64,000 nt of DNA, from the NCBI GenBank assembly GCA_002914845.1, contig JXTC01000002.1, positions 3,816,304 to 3,880,303 of the forward strand. Direction: 5' to 3'. Below, one piece after another: positions 1 to 11,539 of this stretch; position 1 is the first letter of the stretch, and the number at the start of each line of letters is the position of its first letter. A program made the translations under genes and the position numbers. The notes beneath the pieces were generated by a model. The model worked only from the letters and a program-made list of their open reading frames with translations. It made no database searches and was not told the DNA's origin. Source of the stretch: Trema orientale. Lineage: Eukaryota > Streptophyta > Magnoliopsida > Rosales > Cannabaceae.

Positions 1-309
1 AAGAAAATTTATTGCTTCCAAATTGTTGTGAGCATTTCATGCAAATAAATTATGAGGAAGAGATTGCCTTGCAAAATTGAGAGATTAGTCCAATATAAAG
101 AACAAAATCTCACATTTAGATATAAAAGAAAATATAAATAATTATTAGGAATAAGAATACAATAAATAGAAACTGATGAGAGTTTCTATATAATATTAGT
201 CTCCAATATTTGGACAAAATCAATAATACTTTTAGACTATATAAGAGATACTTCTTTTTGGACTAAAGTGGGCGCATATACCCAGTGTTAAATAAAGAAA
301 ATTATATGA
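1..309. other. AT-rich sequence, no gene seen
   Basis: AT-rich DNA with no supported reading frame. It probably belongs to the far (3') part of the minus-strand LTR element whose gag lies at 1388-2600, but no terminal repeat could be matched here. Confidence 0.4.
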
Positions 310-905
310 ATAACACGTGAATATAGCCACCGTAAAAGGTGAGTATAAATGACGCATGACACGTAAATATAGCCACTTCAGAGAGCGAGTATAAGCGACG
401 TGTAATGAGTGTAAAAGACACGTGAATGTGGCCACTGCAGGAAGCGAGCACAAACGACGTGTGATAGATAACACGTGAATGTGGCCACTATAGGAAGTGA
501 GCACAAGCGACGTGTGATAAATAACACGTGAAGGTGGCCACTATAAGAAGTGAGCACAAGCGACGTGTGATATATAACATGTGAATGTGGCCACTATAGG
601 AAGTGAGCACAAGCGACGTGCATAAGAAGTGAGTATAAACGACACGTGAATGTGGCCACTTTAAGAAGTGAGCACAAACGACAAGTGAGTAAGGCCACCA
701 TAATTAAATTGTGATTATGGTCGCTAAAAAGAGCAAGCACAAACGACATGTGAGTATAGCCACCTTAGAGACTGAGTATAAACGACATGTAAATGCAGCC
801 ACTATGTATTAAGAGCGAGTGCAAACGACATGTGAGTACAGCTGTGAAATAACGGTGAGTATAAACAACATGCGAGGGTGGCTGCATTAAGGAGCAAGCA
901 TTATC
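310..905. repeat. Degenerate tandem repeat, about 60-bp unit, with G-box cores
   Basis: About nine to ten imperfect copies of a roughly 60-base unit. The recognisable blocks are ACACGTGAATGTGGCCAC, then a variable AAGTGAGCACAA, then GCGACGTGTGAT. Many units carry the palindrome CACGTG. The best preserved copies lie at about 420-660, and decay increases toward 900. The array lies downstream of the gag reading in the element's own minus-strand direction. Tandem arrays in the 3' untranslated part are known in Tat/Ogre-lineage elements, so I infer it is part of that fossil. Confidence 0.8.
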
Positions 906-1387
906 GACATTATTGTATCTGTATGTTGACAGTCAATCTGATAACATATGAATGTGTATTTTATCTTAATTATAAAAATATACACATTTTTATATTAAGG
1001 TAAAACTTTACCAAAATTGATTGAAACCAACCATTTATTGAAACATAAATATTTTATAACTAACAGTCCCCAATGAAAGGGATGTTGATAGAGTTATAAC
1101 AGTTGGTATTGAAAACTTACCTGGGCCTTGAACCCAGTATATTATTGAAGGTATCTCATACTGCCTCATTTCTAGTCTCGTTTGAAAATATCTGAACTTG
1201 AGATATTATTACCAAGGAGATTTCTGGATTGAAGTTGTTCAAAGGTTATGTCTTCACCAGTTACCTTAACAGTGGTGCATATACTTATTTAACCTCTTTC
1301 ATGATTAGGAAAGAGGTTATTCTCTGCTCTTTGTTGTTGTTGTCCTAACAGAATTTCGCCTCTTTGAGCTTTTTCATGGTAAATTTT
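906..1387 (-). other. Non-coding interval downstream of gag
   Basis: No reading frame resembling protease, reverse transcriptase or integrase is visible. Read on the minus strand it follows directly after the gag zinc knuckle. It is likely internal, non-coding sequence of the Tat/Ogre-like element. Confidence 0.4.
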
Positions 1388-2600
1388 TCATACCACATAA
1401 CAGTCAGTTGTAGCGTGGCCTACTTTCTTGTGAAACAAACAGAACTTAGGATTCCTTGTGTCTTCTGGTACAGGCAGAGTTTGGACTGGTGGAGGTCGTA
1501 ATACCACATCTTCTATCCATGCTCGTACGAGTGAAATGATTTGATTTTGTGTTAGGGGTATCTCGGGAGGGGTTGGTCGATTTCTTTTGTCTTGACGCAC
1601 TTTTTCAACCAAAGTGACCTCTCCTTTTCGCTTAGAAAATGGTGGCTTGCCCCAACTTTCAGTACCAGACCTTCCAGAAAATTTGTATAATTCCATGATT
1701 GTTTCTTCGGTGTTGCTTACTCTGAACATGAGTTCAGCGAAATTCGAGATGACATGGTTCTGAATATGGATTTTGTATTCAGCTCGCATGCCTTTGACAC
1801 ACATCCGAATAAGTTCATTCTCTGAGATGATTTCTTTACAGTCCAAAGCCCTTTCCTTGAATCTATTCACATAAGTTGTGAGCGATTCATCTTCTTTTTG
1901 TGTTATACTGGAAAGATCAGATAGATCTAACTTGCGCTCTGCTATGAAGAATTTGGCACAGAATGTTGCGACCAAGTCATCCCATATAGAGATACTGCAT
2001 GCTGGTAAATTGGCAAACCATGAATATGCCCGGTCTGTGAGAGATTTTGAAAATTCCCTTAGCCTTAATTCATGGTTGCTAGCATAGATTCCGAGATCAT
2101 CTAGGAAACCAATGACGTGCTCCTTAGCATTACCTTTCTTTCCATCAAATTTCTTGATATGAGGATTAGTGTAATCCTTCGGATATGGCTTTGACAAAAT
2201 ATATGCAGGATAAGGAGGCTGAAAATTCACTGTTGCCATAATTTTACCAGCTTTTTCTGCCTCTATTCTTAGCACATCTTGTAGTTGCTCTTTAGTAATG
2301 AAACTGTGTGAAACTTCATTATTCGTGCCCACTGGAACTGTGACAGAAGGATTAACAAGACTTTCTTGTATTCCCAGCATAGTGGGATTTTGATCGCCTG
2401 ATATAGGTAAATTGTTGTTTTAACTTGATGGGACGGGGGTAGAAGTTCCCGGTTCATTTCTTCTTTCTAATTCAGCCAACTTTCTCATTATAAATTCTTG
2501 AGACTGCATTAAGCTTTGCAGTGTGATTTTCATTTGAGCAAGAGTTTCTTCTTGTTGAGTCGATGTTTCGGAACTCGGCTGATTTTGTTCGTTGGCCATT
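1388..2600 (-). pseudogene. LTR-retrotransposon gag (Tat/Athila type)
   Basis: Gag forms the virus-like particle of the element. The reading begins near 2600 with a Gln/Ser-rich segment. It passes through a retrotrans_gag-like core (motifs such as WDDLVATFCAKFF and the later RFKERALDC) and ends in a zinc-knuckle-like CLFHKKVGHATTDC motif. The C-x2-H-x4-GH-x4-C pattern is typical of plant Athila and Tat gag proteins. The largest open piece is 330 codons. It lies between the element's leader repeats and the downstream tandem array. This is a fossil, with about one break. Confidence 0.8.
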
Positions 2601-2782
2601 TGAAAGAATGAAATGGAAAGTGGGAGAAAAGGGAAAGATAAGTGAGAAAAGAAAAAACAGAAATGAGAGATCTTATTTTTTTTTTTAGAGGAAATTTCTG
2701 GAAAGAGGAGGACAGAAATTTGACAGAATTTCGGGGTGAAAAATTAAAAAAAATTCGATGGAGTTTCAAGAGGATGACAGAA

Positions 2783-3012
2783 TAACAGTACACCGGATAG
2801 AGTAACGACACACTGCCAAGTGTCGAAAAATGAAACGGGCCGAGTAACGGTGTATCGGACAGAGTAACGGTACACCGTCAGGTGTCGAAAAATGAAATGG
2901 GCAGAGTAACGGTATACCGGACAGAGTAATAATACACTGCCAGGTGTCGAAAAATGAAATGGGCAGAGTAACGGTATACCGGACAGAGTAACGGTACACC
3001 CTCAGATGTCGA
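2783..3012. repeat. Tandem repeat in the element's leader, about 60-bp unit
   Basis: About three to four copies of a unit containing GGACAGAGTAACGGTACACC and then CAGGTGTCGAAAAATGAAAT. The copies lie between the primer-binding site and gag of the minus-strand LTR element. They differ in sequence from the 310-905 array. Confidence 0.8.
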
Positions 3013-3077
3013 AGATGAAATGGACAGAGTTTCGAGAGATTTTGGAAATACTGAAGAAATCTAGTTTCATTTGGCTA

Positions 3078-3095
3078 CTCCCCAGCGGAGTCGCC
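3078..3095 (-). other. Primer-binding site, Tat/Ogre type
   Basis: On the minus strand this reads GGCGACTCCGCTGGGGAG. That is the form I know from plant Tat/Ogre elements, where it is said to match tRNA-Arg. It sets the element's direction and the inner edge of its 5' LTR. Confidence 0.7.
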
Positions 3096-3099
3096 TTTA

Positions 3100-3639
3100 A
3101 TATTCCGAGGGTGCTCTTATGTGATTGGATTAGGGAGAAATTAATTAAGTATAAGAATACTTAATTAATGATAAGTAAGATAATGGTAGAAAAATAAAGA
3201 AAATGACGTGAAAAATTGTAACGATACAATTCCACGTGTCAAAAAATAATTAGTATTTTTGACAGCTCAGCCTGCAAGTGAACAGGTGTGGTGGTTTCAA
3301 TGACCATCACCACGTGTTAGATAGCTAGTGTTTCTGACGTAGGTGATGCCAGCCATATGGTCAGGAACAAACAAAAAGATGGTTAGTTTTTCTGATACAG
3401 GTGATTCCAGCCATTCGGTCAGAAATAAAAGAAAATAAAAGTGCTGAATTACAAACAAGGGTCATATACGCTACAACTCAGCTTGCTAAACAACTCAGAA
3501 TCACGGGTCTGCGAGTATTTAAAATGCAGAATTTAAATATTAGCACAATATATATAGTTTGCACCCTGTAAATATTTGGAACAATAAAAGAAAATAATAA
3601 TAGGGTTAGTAGCTCAATATTCCCAAAACCTATATAAAA

Positions 3640-3673
<34 letters not shown>

Positions 3674-4470
3674 GTAACAATAATATAGTAATAATATATA
3701 TACACATACGTATATAGATATATATAGATTAGTATATAGATATATATATGTGTGCAGGATGGTGTAGGACCTAATAAAACAATAAAAGAGATTGGACATA
3801 AAGTGAAAGTCTAATTGTCTTTTTTCAAGGTCTCAGCCGTGTAAGAGTAGGGGGAGAATGAGTGGGATTTTATATATATATATATATGTTATAAGTGAAA
3901 TGTTGATAAGAAAGAGAGAGAAGCCTTGGTTAGAAAATAAAGGAAGAGATGAATATTGCATTAAATGAGCTCAATTGGTGTCTTGGGTTACGAAAAGAAC
4001 AAAAGAAAGAAAGAGAGAGAAAGAGAGAGAGAGAGAGAAAGATGATGATTTCGGTCAAAGAGTTATTCTCTTCCGTCCCCTGGGTTCAAGGCTTTTACGC
4101 CTATTTATAGGCACAGCAATACAAGGTACAACTGCCATATACATGAGCTGATAATCTGATTGTTTGACATCTCAATATACAGGTGTCACATGGAGGAAGT
4201 GGTTTAACAGAAGCTTGACACTTGGCCTGCAATGTGTTGTGACATGTGGCATCATGAGATTGGTCAATGTGTAGTAATATGTACTCTTGCTTCTAATTTA
4301 GCAATTTTCCAATAGTAACTTGACACTTATTTTGGGATGTCAAAGTCCTCTTTTATCCAATATAATTTTGACAAATTATTTTTTCTCAATTGACCCCATA
4401 TTGTATAATTATCACATTAATTGTGACTTAATATTTTTAGTTAGTGACTAATTACAAAAAATTGTCACAC
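3100..4470 (-). repeat. LTR-like region with TATA box and microsatellites
   Basis: Probable 5' LTR of the Tat/Ogre-like element. It holds a TATAAATA box (4102-4109, minus) followed by a GC-richer transcribed leader, which is typical of plant LTRs. It also contains (AAT)n at about 3640-3675, (TA)n at about 3872-3888 and (GA)n at about 4011-4040. The second LTR was not found in the window, so the ends are estimates. Confidence 0.5.
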
Positions 4471-4687
4471 CCCAAAACACAATGAAACTCAAAATGTTCC
4501 ATTGAAATAAAATTTTGTGAATGGTAGAAACAAAGGTCCATTCAAATGGGCTTGCAATTAGAATGGTAGTAAAGAAACAAACGGGCCACTATTATTCCGA
4601 TATCAAAATGTGACCCACTTTTAAGGAATAACAAGACAAAAGGCACAAAGTGTACTTTTGTCTATTTTTTTCAAATTTATAATTTAT

Positions 4688-5040
4688 GGGCCTGTTTGGA
4701 TTTGAATGGGTGTATTTGAATGGAAATTGTGGAATGTGTTATAATTGGAACGAGAGACATTTGAATGGAAAAAATAGTAGAATGTGTTGTAATTAGAATG
4801 GGAGCATTGAAATGTACCATTCAAAAACACCTCCTCCCCTCCATTCTCATTCAAGATACAAAAAAACCATTCCAATGGTTAACTTTTTCAATGGACCATT
4901 TGAATGGAAAAACTGAATTGTTGAAACAAACACACATTCTAAAAGATCATTTGAATGGAAAAACTGAATTGTTGAATTAAACACACATTCAAATGGATTT
5001 TCCATTCCAATGGAATGAAATGGTTGAAACAAACGGGACC
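4688..5040. mobile_element. MITE, PIF/Harbinger-like
   Basis: 353 bp with imperfect terminal inverted repeats. It starts GGGCCTGTTTGGA and ends CAAACGGGACC. TTAT directly flanks both sides (4684-4687 and 5041-5044), which fits a TTA-type target duplication. The interior is rich in repeated CATTTGAATGGAAAAACTG blocks. There is no coding capacity. Confidence 0.65.
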
Positions 5041-5301
5041 TTATAAGTTTAAATTTTTGTTATTTTTTATCATGATATTAGATATGAGAATAATAAAGTA
5101 AATATAAAAAATAAAGTAATAAATTGTGAAAACAAGATTGGTATATCTTCTCCTTTAGTAAGAAACTAGGCATAATGACCCAAAAGAATTTTATTTCATT
5201 TTATTTTTTTTATTATTATTTTTTAAGGTCGGCGTAATGGACAGTAGGTATGGAAGAAGAGCAAGGTTGCAAGTGAAGCTCAACTCAAGCAGCATAAAAC
5301 G

Positions 5302-5451
5302 ATGAAGGCGATAGTGATAACAGCTCCAGGCGGCCCAGAAGTACTTAAGCTTCAAGAAGTAGAAGACCCTAAGCTCAACCACGATGAGTTCCTAGTCAAG
5401 GTCTAAGACATCGCCCTAAATCGAGCTGATATCCTCTAGAAGAAGGGCTAG
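5302..5451 (+). pseudogene. Quinone oxidoreductase exon-1 fragment
   Basis: A scrap of the PIG3-type quinone oxidoreductase whose intact relative starts at 19051. The first codons (MKAIVITAPGGPEVLKLQEV) closely match the intact protein. About 15 bases around the start codon are also shared. Three in-frame stops are present (5404-5406, 5437-5439 and 5449-5451); the second replaces a Gln codon (CAG to TAG). After codon 49 the homology is cut by the LTR of a copia element that begins at 5453. No continuation of exon 1 was found on the far side of that element. This is a dead gene copy. Confidence 0.85.
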
Positions 5452-5452
5452 T

Positions 5453-5950
5453 TGTTGGGTTTTATTATTTCCTGTGTGAGCTTACATAGTTAATGACAAT
5501 TATATATAAACTTTGCGTTGTCTAATTAGGTGGGCCATTAAGTGATCTAAACTATGAGATCAGAAAATTACTAACCGAGTATAGGCTTTTTATTAGTTAC
5601 CCATTATTGATCTAATAAGGATTGATGGGGTCTCTATTGGCTATCAGTATATAAAGAAACAGCTAATAGAGTTTTAGTCCCTAAGCCAAATAAAACGTAC
5701 ACTTTTCTACTTTGTTTCCATTAACATAGTGAAAACCCATTGAGCAGACATAGAGTATTTCGGCTATAGAAAACCTTCTGTCCTCTAGTTCTAAAGAATT
5801 CATCACTTCCGCTTACATGATTATATTGTTTTGTTGCCAATTGCAGTGGACTCAGGTTAGTCAGAGTTTTTGTCAACAAATTTTTTCTTAAAAATTTAAT
5901 ATGATAGATTCATTGTATTTGGTTTGTCAATCTATTAAACATGTCCAACA
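5453..5950 (+). repeat. 5' LTR of the old copia element
   Basis: 498 bp bounded by TGTTGG and CCAACA, immediately followed by AG and the primer-binding site. No partner LTR was found in the window, so the target duplication cannot be tested. Confidence 0.7.
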
Positions 5951-6137
5951 AGTGGTATTAGAGCAGGAATCATATTAAATTGTTAAATTTACACGATTTT
6001 GTTCAGATATTAAGTGTTTGAGGGTTGAATTCTAAGTTTTGGGTTATAAAATTTGAAGATTAGGGCTGAAAATTGCCAAAAATTGCATCAAGGATGGTTA
6101 CTTATTTTAAATTCGTAAAATTACAATTCAAATAATC

Positions 6138-6325
6138 GACGTGGTGCCGCGGCGCCACAAGCTCTGCCTTTCAGCAAGCTAGCGCCACGGTGCCACTTTA
6201 CAGTAGCTTGGCACTGTAGTGCCATATTAATAGCGCTGCAGCACCAAAACCTGGGTGAGAAAAGTTTTTAAAAGCAGTCAGCGTCGCGGCGCCGGATTCC
6301 TAGCGCCAGAATGCCAGTCCGTCCC
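6138..6325 (+). repeat. GC-rich GCGCCGCGGCGC-like motif cluster in the copia leader
   Basis: In very AT-rich surroundings, this stretch carries repeated near-palindromic blocks such as GTGCCGCGGCGCC, AGCGCCACGGTGCC and GTCGCGGCGCCGG, spaced a few tens of bases apart. Blocks of the same kind occur in the unrelated Athila-like LTR near 58490-58620 and 59485-59620. Confidence 0.6.
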
Positions 6326-7345
6326 ATCCCCAAGTTAATATTTTGACCTAATTAAAGAAATTGGTTCAATTTTTGGATAGGATTGAGTCATTCTTGACTT
6401 GATATAAGGTTCCAATCCAAAACTTGACTGATTAAGTTTATTTTCTCAAACCAACTCAAGTACGACCCACACTTTATCCTAAAACTCTATTTAGCTTCAA
6501 GAGTTGATACTTGGGTATTGAAATTTTCAATTTATACTTGGGCATTTAAGTCATTTTCTTTGCACATTCTATCTTATATTCTAAAATAAATTAATTAAAA
6601 TAATATATTGTCAAAGTGTCATCTATTATATAGATTTATTTGTTTTAGGGTATAAAGATGTTGTGTGTTTATTATTCACGCGAATAATAAACACACCTGT
6701 GGTAATAAATATGCGATGGTTATTAAGTTTCTATGAGGACAATAATTGGCCCAAAGGAATATTTATTGTTTGTTAGGATTTACTGTCAATATCTGATTAC
6801 TGCACTAAAGAGTAACACTCACAAGTCAAAAAGTCAGCCTAAAGGAAGGCTTATTGATGTTGTTCTGGGTATCATGTGATTGAAGCCACCTTATGTTTTG
6901 TTTTATTTTGTGTCATGCTAGTATAAGTTATTACTTTGTATACTTAGTCTATGACATGCTTTTGATGTGAGCCTATTATTTTATATTTTTTGTTCTCTAT
7001 TCAATCTCTGCTTCAAACATATCTGCCAATTTAAGTTCAATCCTTGTACTTAATGATACAAACTTCAAGAAATAGAAAGAGCACGTTATGATTGTACTCG
7101 GTTGCATGGATTTGATTCTTGTACTCAGGAAAGAACAACCTGGTGCTCTTACAAATGAACGTTCTGCTACGACTATTAAGAACTTTGAGTAGTAGGAACT
7201 TTCTAATCGTATGAGTTTTATGATTATGAAACATTCCAATCCTGAGACCATTAATGGCAATATGCCAGAGGCTGAAAATGCTAAGGAGTTCCTTGATGCA
7301 ATTGCAGAACGTTTACAAAGAAATGAAAAGGCATAAACAAGTGCT

Positions 7346-7558
7346 ATGCTTAGTAACTTGATTTCTATGCATTATAAAGGTAAAAGGAATATTACGGAGT
7401 ACATCATAGAGATGTCTAATCTGGCTTCAAAACTAAAGGCACTTAAGTTAGAGTTGTCGAATGACTTACTCACGCATCTAGTTCTTATCTCTCTTTCCCT
7501 ACAATTCAGTCAATTTAAAGTGAGTTACAACACCCAAAAAGAAAAAATAAACTCTTAA
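7346..7558 (+). pseudogene. copia gag fragment
   Basis: A 70-codon open piece containing the gag (UBN2-type) stretch KGKRNITEYIIEMSNLASKL. It is preceded and followed by related but broken gag sequence. It is part of the 5453-9000 fossil. Confidence 0.65.
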
Positions 7559-9000
7559 TAAGCTCCTATCACACTGTGTGCAAGAAGAGGATAGATTGAA
7601 GCAAGAAAAGATTGAAAGTGCTCACGTAGCAACCGCCTCTCAAGAAAAGGACTAAGGATAAAAGATCCTCAATCGAGATTTCACAAAATAAAGTGCAAAA
7701 AAAAAAAAAAAAAAGAATGAGGATTCAAGCTATTTCTTTCGCAAAAAGGTTGGACATGTGAAGAAGGAATACCCCAAGTATGTTGCCTGACATGTCAAAA
7801 ACGGTAAACTTCTCAATTTTGTCTGTTCTGAGGTTAATTTTACTTCTGTACCCAATTATACTTCGGGTGGACAACGATGCCACTATTTATGTAAGTGTAT
7901 CTATGCAGTGTTGTTTGAGGAGTCGTCTGTCAAGTGATGCTGAAAGATACATCTATGTGGGCAATGACAATACAGCTATAGTAGAGGCAATAGGTCTATC
8001 TAGGTTGTAGTTAGGCTCCAGTTTATTTTTGGATTTAGATGAGATATTCATTATATCGTTATTTAGATGAAATTTAATTTTCATTTCAATTTTGGACAAA
8101 TTTGGTTATTCTTATTCATTTGGAAATAATAAGTTTAGTCTTTTTAAAAATTTTAATATTATTGCAACTGGTTCCTTGATTGATAAATTATATAAAGTTG
8201 ATATTATTACCTCCATAATAAAACTTTGCATATCGAAATCCATGGTATCTATAATACACAAAATAATTAACAATTCCTCTATGTTATGGCACAAGTGATT
8301 ATGTCATATCTCTAAACAGAGAATACAACATCTTGTGTCAAATGAAATTCTTAACCCAATTGACCTAACAAACTTCATAGTTTGTGTTGAGTGCATTAAA
8401 GAAAAATAGACAAATATACATAAATTAGGTGCCAATAGGAGTTTCATTGTCTTAGAACTGATACATATTAATATTTGTGGTTCATTTCATACAGCTTCTT
8501 AGAATAGCCAACAATATTTCATTACCTTCATATATGATTACTCTTGCTATATTTGATTCATGAGAAGTCACAATCCCTAGATATATTTAAAGCTTTCAAA
8601 GGCGAAGTTGAAAATCAACCTGACAAGAAAATTAAAGTCGTGAAATCTGATCGTGGTAGTGAATACTATGGTAAGTATGATGAATCCAGTGAACAACATC
8701 CAAGACCATTCGCCTAGTACCTAGAGGAATGTAGAATCATTCCACAATACATAATGCCAGAGAAACCTAGGATGAATGGTGTTGCTAAGCAACAAAACCG
8801 AATACTTAAGGACATGGTAGGCATTCCTCCTTACCTGAATTACTCTGGGATGAGGCACTAAAGAGTATAATTTCCATATTCAACAGAGTACCCAACAAAT
8901 CAGTAACTAAAACCCTGTATAAGTTATGGACAGGCAAGAAGCCTAGTATTAGGTACTTGTATGTCTAAGATTGTCCAGCTGAGGTAAGGCCGTACAATGT

Positions 9001-9890
9001 TCGTTTTAGAATAGATTGTAGCAGAAGGGTGGTGGCCCCATGTTCAAATTTTTTTTTGCAGATCATATAAACTCATGTGAATATTAATAGTACATTAATC
9101 ACTATTAATAAATGCTAGAGATTTAGAAAAGAACCTTTCGAAGCTCTGCAGGGGATCCTAGCTTTCGTTTTCTTTGGAACCAAGATCTTCCAATCCAAGC
9201 CTCCTTTACAAGCAAATGACTAAGTGGGTAGAAAAATATGATCGTATATCTAAAGCTCTTTTTTTCTTCTTGTTACTTTTCTCAGCAAATTAGAATAACA
9301 AGATCTAATTTTTTTTTGGAAAAAGTCTCACTTTTCTCTCTTTTGCTTCTGGGTTCTCAAAGAACTAACTACTCAAAAAAAAAAAAAAAAAAAGGATTGT
9401 ATCTTTTTTAAGATCCTATAGACACACTTAAAATTAGGATATAGTTTTGTTCGAAATGCAATTTTAATTAATTTTTGATTAAAATATTTGTACATATTAT
9501 ATACAACTATATAAATATTGAGGGCTTCTATTGTAAGGGGGCTAATTTCTCTCCTACAAGTAGGAAGGTATATTAACCCTCCGATTAATATCGTACGGTA
9601 AAGAAGATTAATGATGCATAGTTAGAATTGTGATTTTAATCACATTGTATTAATTTTTTATGATGACTCTGTTTAATTCAAACGTTAATAATAAATCCAT
9701 TACAGCAATAAATATAATTAATAAATATCTAAATACAAAAAATAAACTAGTTGCATTATGAAAAATAAATCCTAATTATCTTCCTGTTCTTATAAAATTC
9801 CAGTCTTTTACTAAAGAAAAAAGTAAACCCTAATTATCATCTCATTCTTAGAAAAATCCAATTCTTATAAGAAAACGGAAATAATTTCTG
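9001..9890. other. No gene seen
   Basis: AT-rich sequence downstream of the truncated copia element. It includes poly-A tracts (about 9377-9393) and a weak two-copy duplication near 9760-9860 (CCCTAATTATC...TCTTA blocks). No reading frame is supported. Confidence 0.4.
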
Positions 9891-10424
9891 AAAACACTTG
9901 AGAGAGTGGTAATTCTTATGGTTTGAGTTTGTTGAAGCTTATTGTGATTTTGGGTTGTGGAGTTTCAATGAAGATTGTGACCCTTTTTTGGTTCAAGATC
10001 TCCTACTAGTGCTTGACTCCTCTCAAAGATGGTTATCTTCTCCTTCCTTTCTTTCTTTCTTTCTTTGCTTTTTTTTTCCTTTTCCTTTTAAAAAATCATA
10101 ATCTATTTTTCTGGTACTTTTGAGGAGTTGGATGAAAGAGTTTGCTCAGTTAGTTTGTTAGGTCTATGAAAAATTTACAAGAACCGTGGAGTAATCAAAT
10201 GCAATTCAATTAATCTTTTCTTGTCAATTGTGTGCGTTTTTGGTACTATTGGGATTATTATGATTTGTTTGTTAATTGTGTGCATTTTAGTACTGTTGGG
10301 ATTATTATTATTATAATTTTTTTACAGTTCATGATAGTTAAATAAAAGAGGGTTTAGGGTTTGAAAGAAGAAGCTTTTTGGGGATTGGGGTTGTGGTTTT
10401 ATGAGTTAAATTATTGAGTCAGTG

Positions 10425-10673
10425 ATGGGAAGTGTGAGTGGGGAAGAGGATCAATACTTTGACACCTGTGAGGACATTACCTCTGTGTCTGATTCAGGTT
10501 AAGATTACCCTGAGAATGCTGATTATGATTATGGGGTTATTAAGCCTTTTCCTGGGAGTTTAGGATATGAGATTTGCATTAATAACCCAGAAAGTATTCA
10601 TGAGAGGCGCAGTAAGTTTATACAATGGATAGGTTTGAGTGAGGAAAATATAGAAAAGTATAGAAGAAAATAA
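10425..10673 (+). pseudogene. WD40-repeat protein (WDR44-like) first-exon fragment
   Basis: The reading starts MGSVSGEEDQYFDTCEDITS, followed by VSDSG, and later has ESIHERRSKFIQWIGLS. This is the characteristic N-terminal tail of plant WDR44-like transducin/WD40 proteins, before any WD repeat. An in-frame TAA lies at 10500-10502, and the frame closes at 10671-10673. No WD repeats follow. The upstream 9890-10424 stretch looks like 5' leader and intron sequence of such a gene (oligopyrimidine tracts, GT-rich), so a promoter-proximal piece may have been copied with it. This is a gene fragment, not functional. I identified the family from memory of the N-terminal motif. Confidence 0.65.
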
Positions 10674-11539
10674 ATTTTTGAGTGTGTATACAATCCGACC
10701 TAAATTGTATTTTCCCCCCTTATTTTGTATGAGAATTATAATTGAATTTGAAAGGTTGCTTTTATTGTCTGCGCATTAGGGCTTTAAGAAATCTTTGTTT
10801 CATCTTTAAAATATCTTCTATTATTTGCATGTGCATAAGCTGAAGCTACTGTGCATCATAATAAATACTCGGCAATTGCAACTAGTGAAGGCCAAGTAAT
10901 TTTTTTTTTCGTAGGCTTCTGATTCATGTGCATAAAGAATTACTTTAAGGAAAAATAAAAAGGTTTCTCTGGTTTATTTTCACTTATTCCATTTCTACGT
11001 TAACCTTAAGAATCTCACCGTAATCATAAAGCAAGTGTTTAAGTATCCAATAGCTAGAGTGAATGATTATAGTATCTGCCATTGGATTACGCTTAGGATT
11101 ACGAAATGGAAAAAGAAATTAGGACTACAAAAAATTATTTGTTAAAACTATCAAAATTGAATTAATTGTCACATTCAAGGAATATCAATATATTCATTAA
11201 ATCTAGCAAAATTTAATGAAATAATTAGAGTGAGTGTTTGGAAAATACTTTTCAGAGACATTTTCTTGTTTTAACCCAGATCTGTTGTACACCTCCTCTG
11301 CAATCTATGTCTGGACATTTTAAATTTGTTTACCCTGCACCTCGTCATTGTAATATGTAGCAGCTTGTATATTTAGTTTAGGAAGGCAAACTATATGGGT
11401 ATGTTTATTTCTTCCAATTAATATTTTATAAAATTGGTTATTTACGAAGTAAAATGAGTTCATGGTAATATAGTACAATCTAAGTATATTTTTGTTTAAT
11501 TTAACTTTTAAACTTTTGCTGAATATAGGTAATCACTGA
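10674..11539. other. No gene seen
   Basis: AT-rich intergenic or intronic sequence between the WD40 fragment and the Ulp1-like gene. No supported reading frame, terminal repeat or RNA gene was recognised. Confidence 0.4.

Larger units (their letters stand above)
1388..4470 (-). mobile_element. Tat/Ogre-like Ty3/gypsy LTR element, gag-bearing, partial
   Basis: A minus-strand LTR retrotransposon fossil. From its 5' side, which is at the higher coordinates, it shows a long LTR-like stretch (about 3100-4470) with a TATAAATA box at 4102-4109. Next comes a primer-binding site at 3078-3095 of the GGCGACTCCGCTGGGGAG type used by Tat/Ogre elements, then a leader with tandem repeats, then a gag reading. 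No pol domains are seen before the window ends. It may continue past position 1, or it may be a non-autonomous gag-only (TR-GAG-like) element. The outer LTR edge near 4470 is approximate. It is broken, with about one break visible in gag. Confidence 0.7.
5453..9000 (+). mobile_element. Old truncated Ty1/copia retrotransposon
   Basis: Plus-strand fossil. The 5' LTR is 5453-5950, starting TGTTGGG and ending CCAACA, with a TATATAAAG box near 5648. A primer-binding site of the initiator-Met type, TGGTATTAGAGC, lies at 5953-5964. After a long leader come gag remains (about 7000-7760, with a decayed zinc knuckle) and integrase remains (about 8340-8960). Recognition stops there: no reverse transcriptase and no 3' LTR were found. 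It is heavily broken, with many breaks, and old. It sits inside an oxidoreductase exon-1 copy. Confidence 0.8.

Noticed and set aside
310-905. Spaced repeats reminiscent of a CRISPR array
   Set aside because: The units are degenerate throughout, with no constant repeat and unique spacers, no cas genes and a plant context. It is an ordinary tandem repeat in a retroelement.
1878-2087. Plus-strand ORF opposite gag
   Set aside because: Antisense shadow of the retroelement gag reading.
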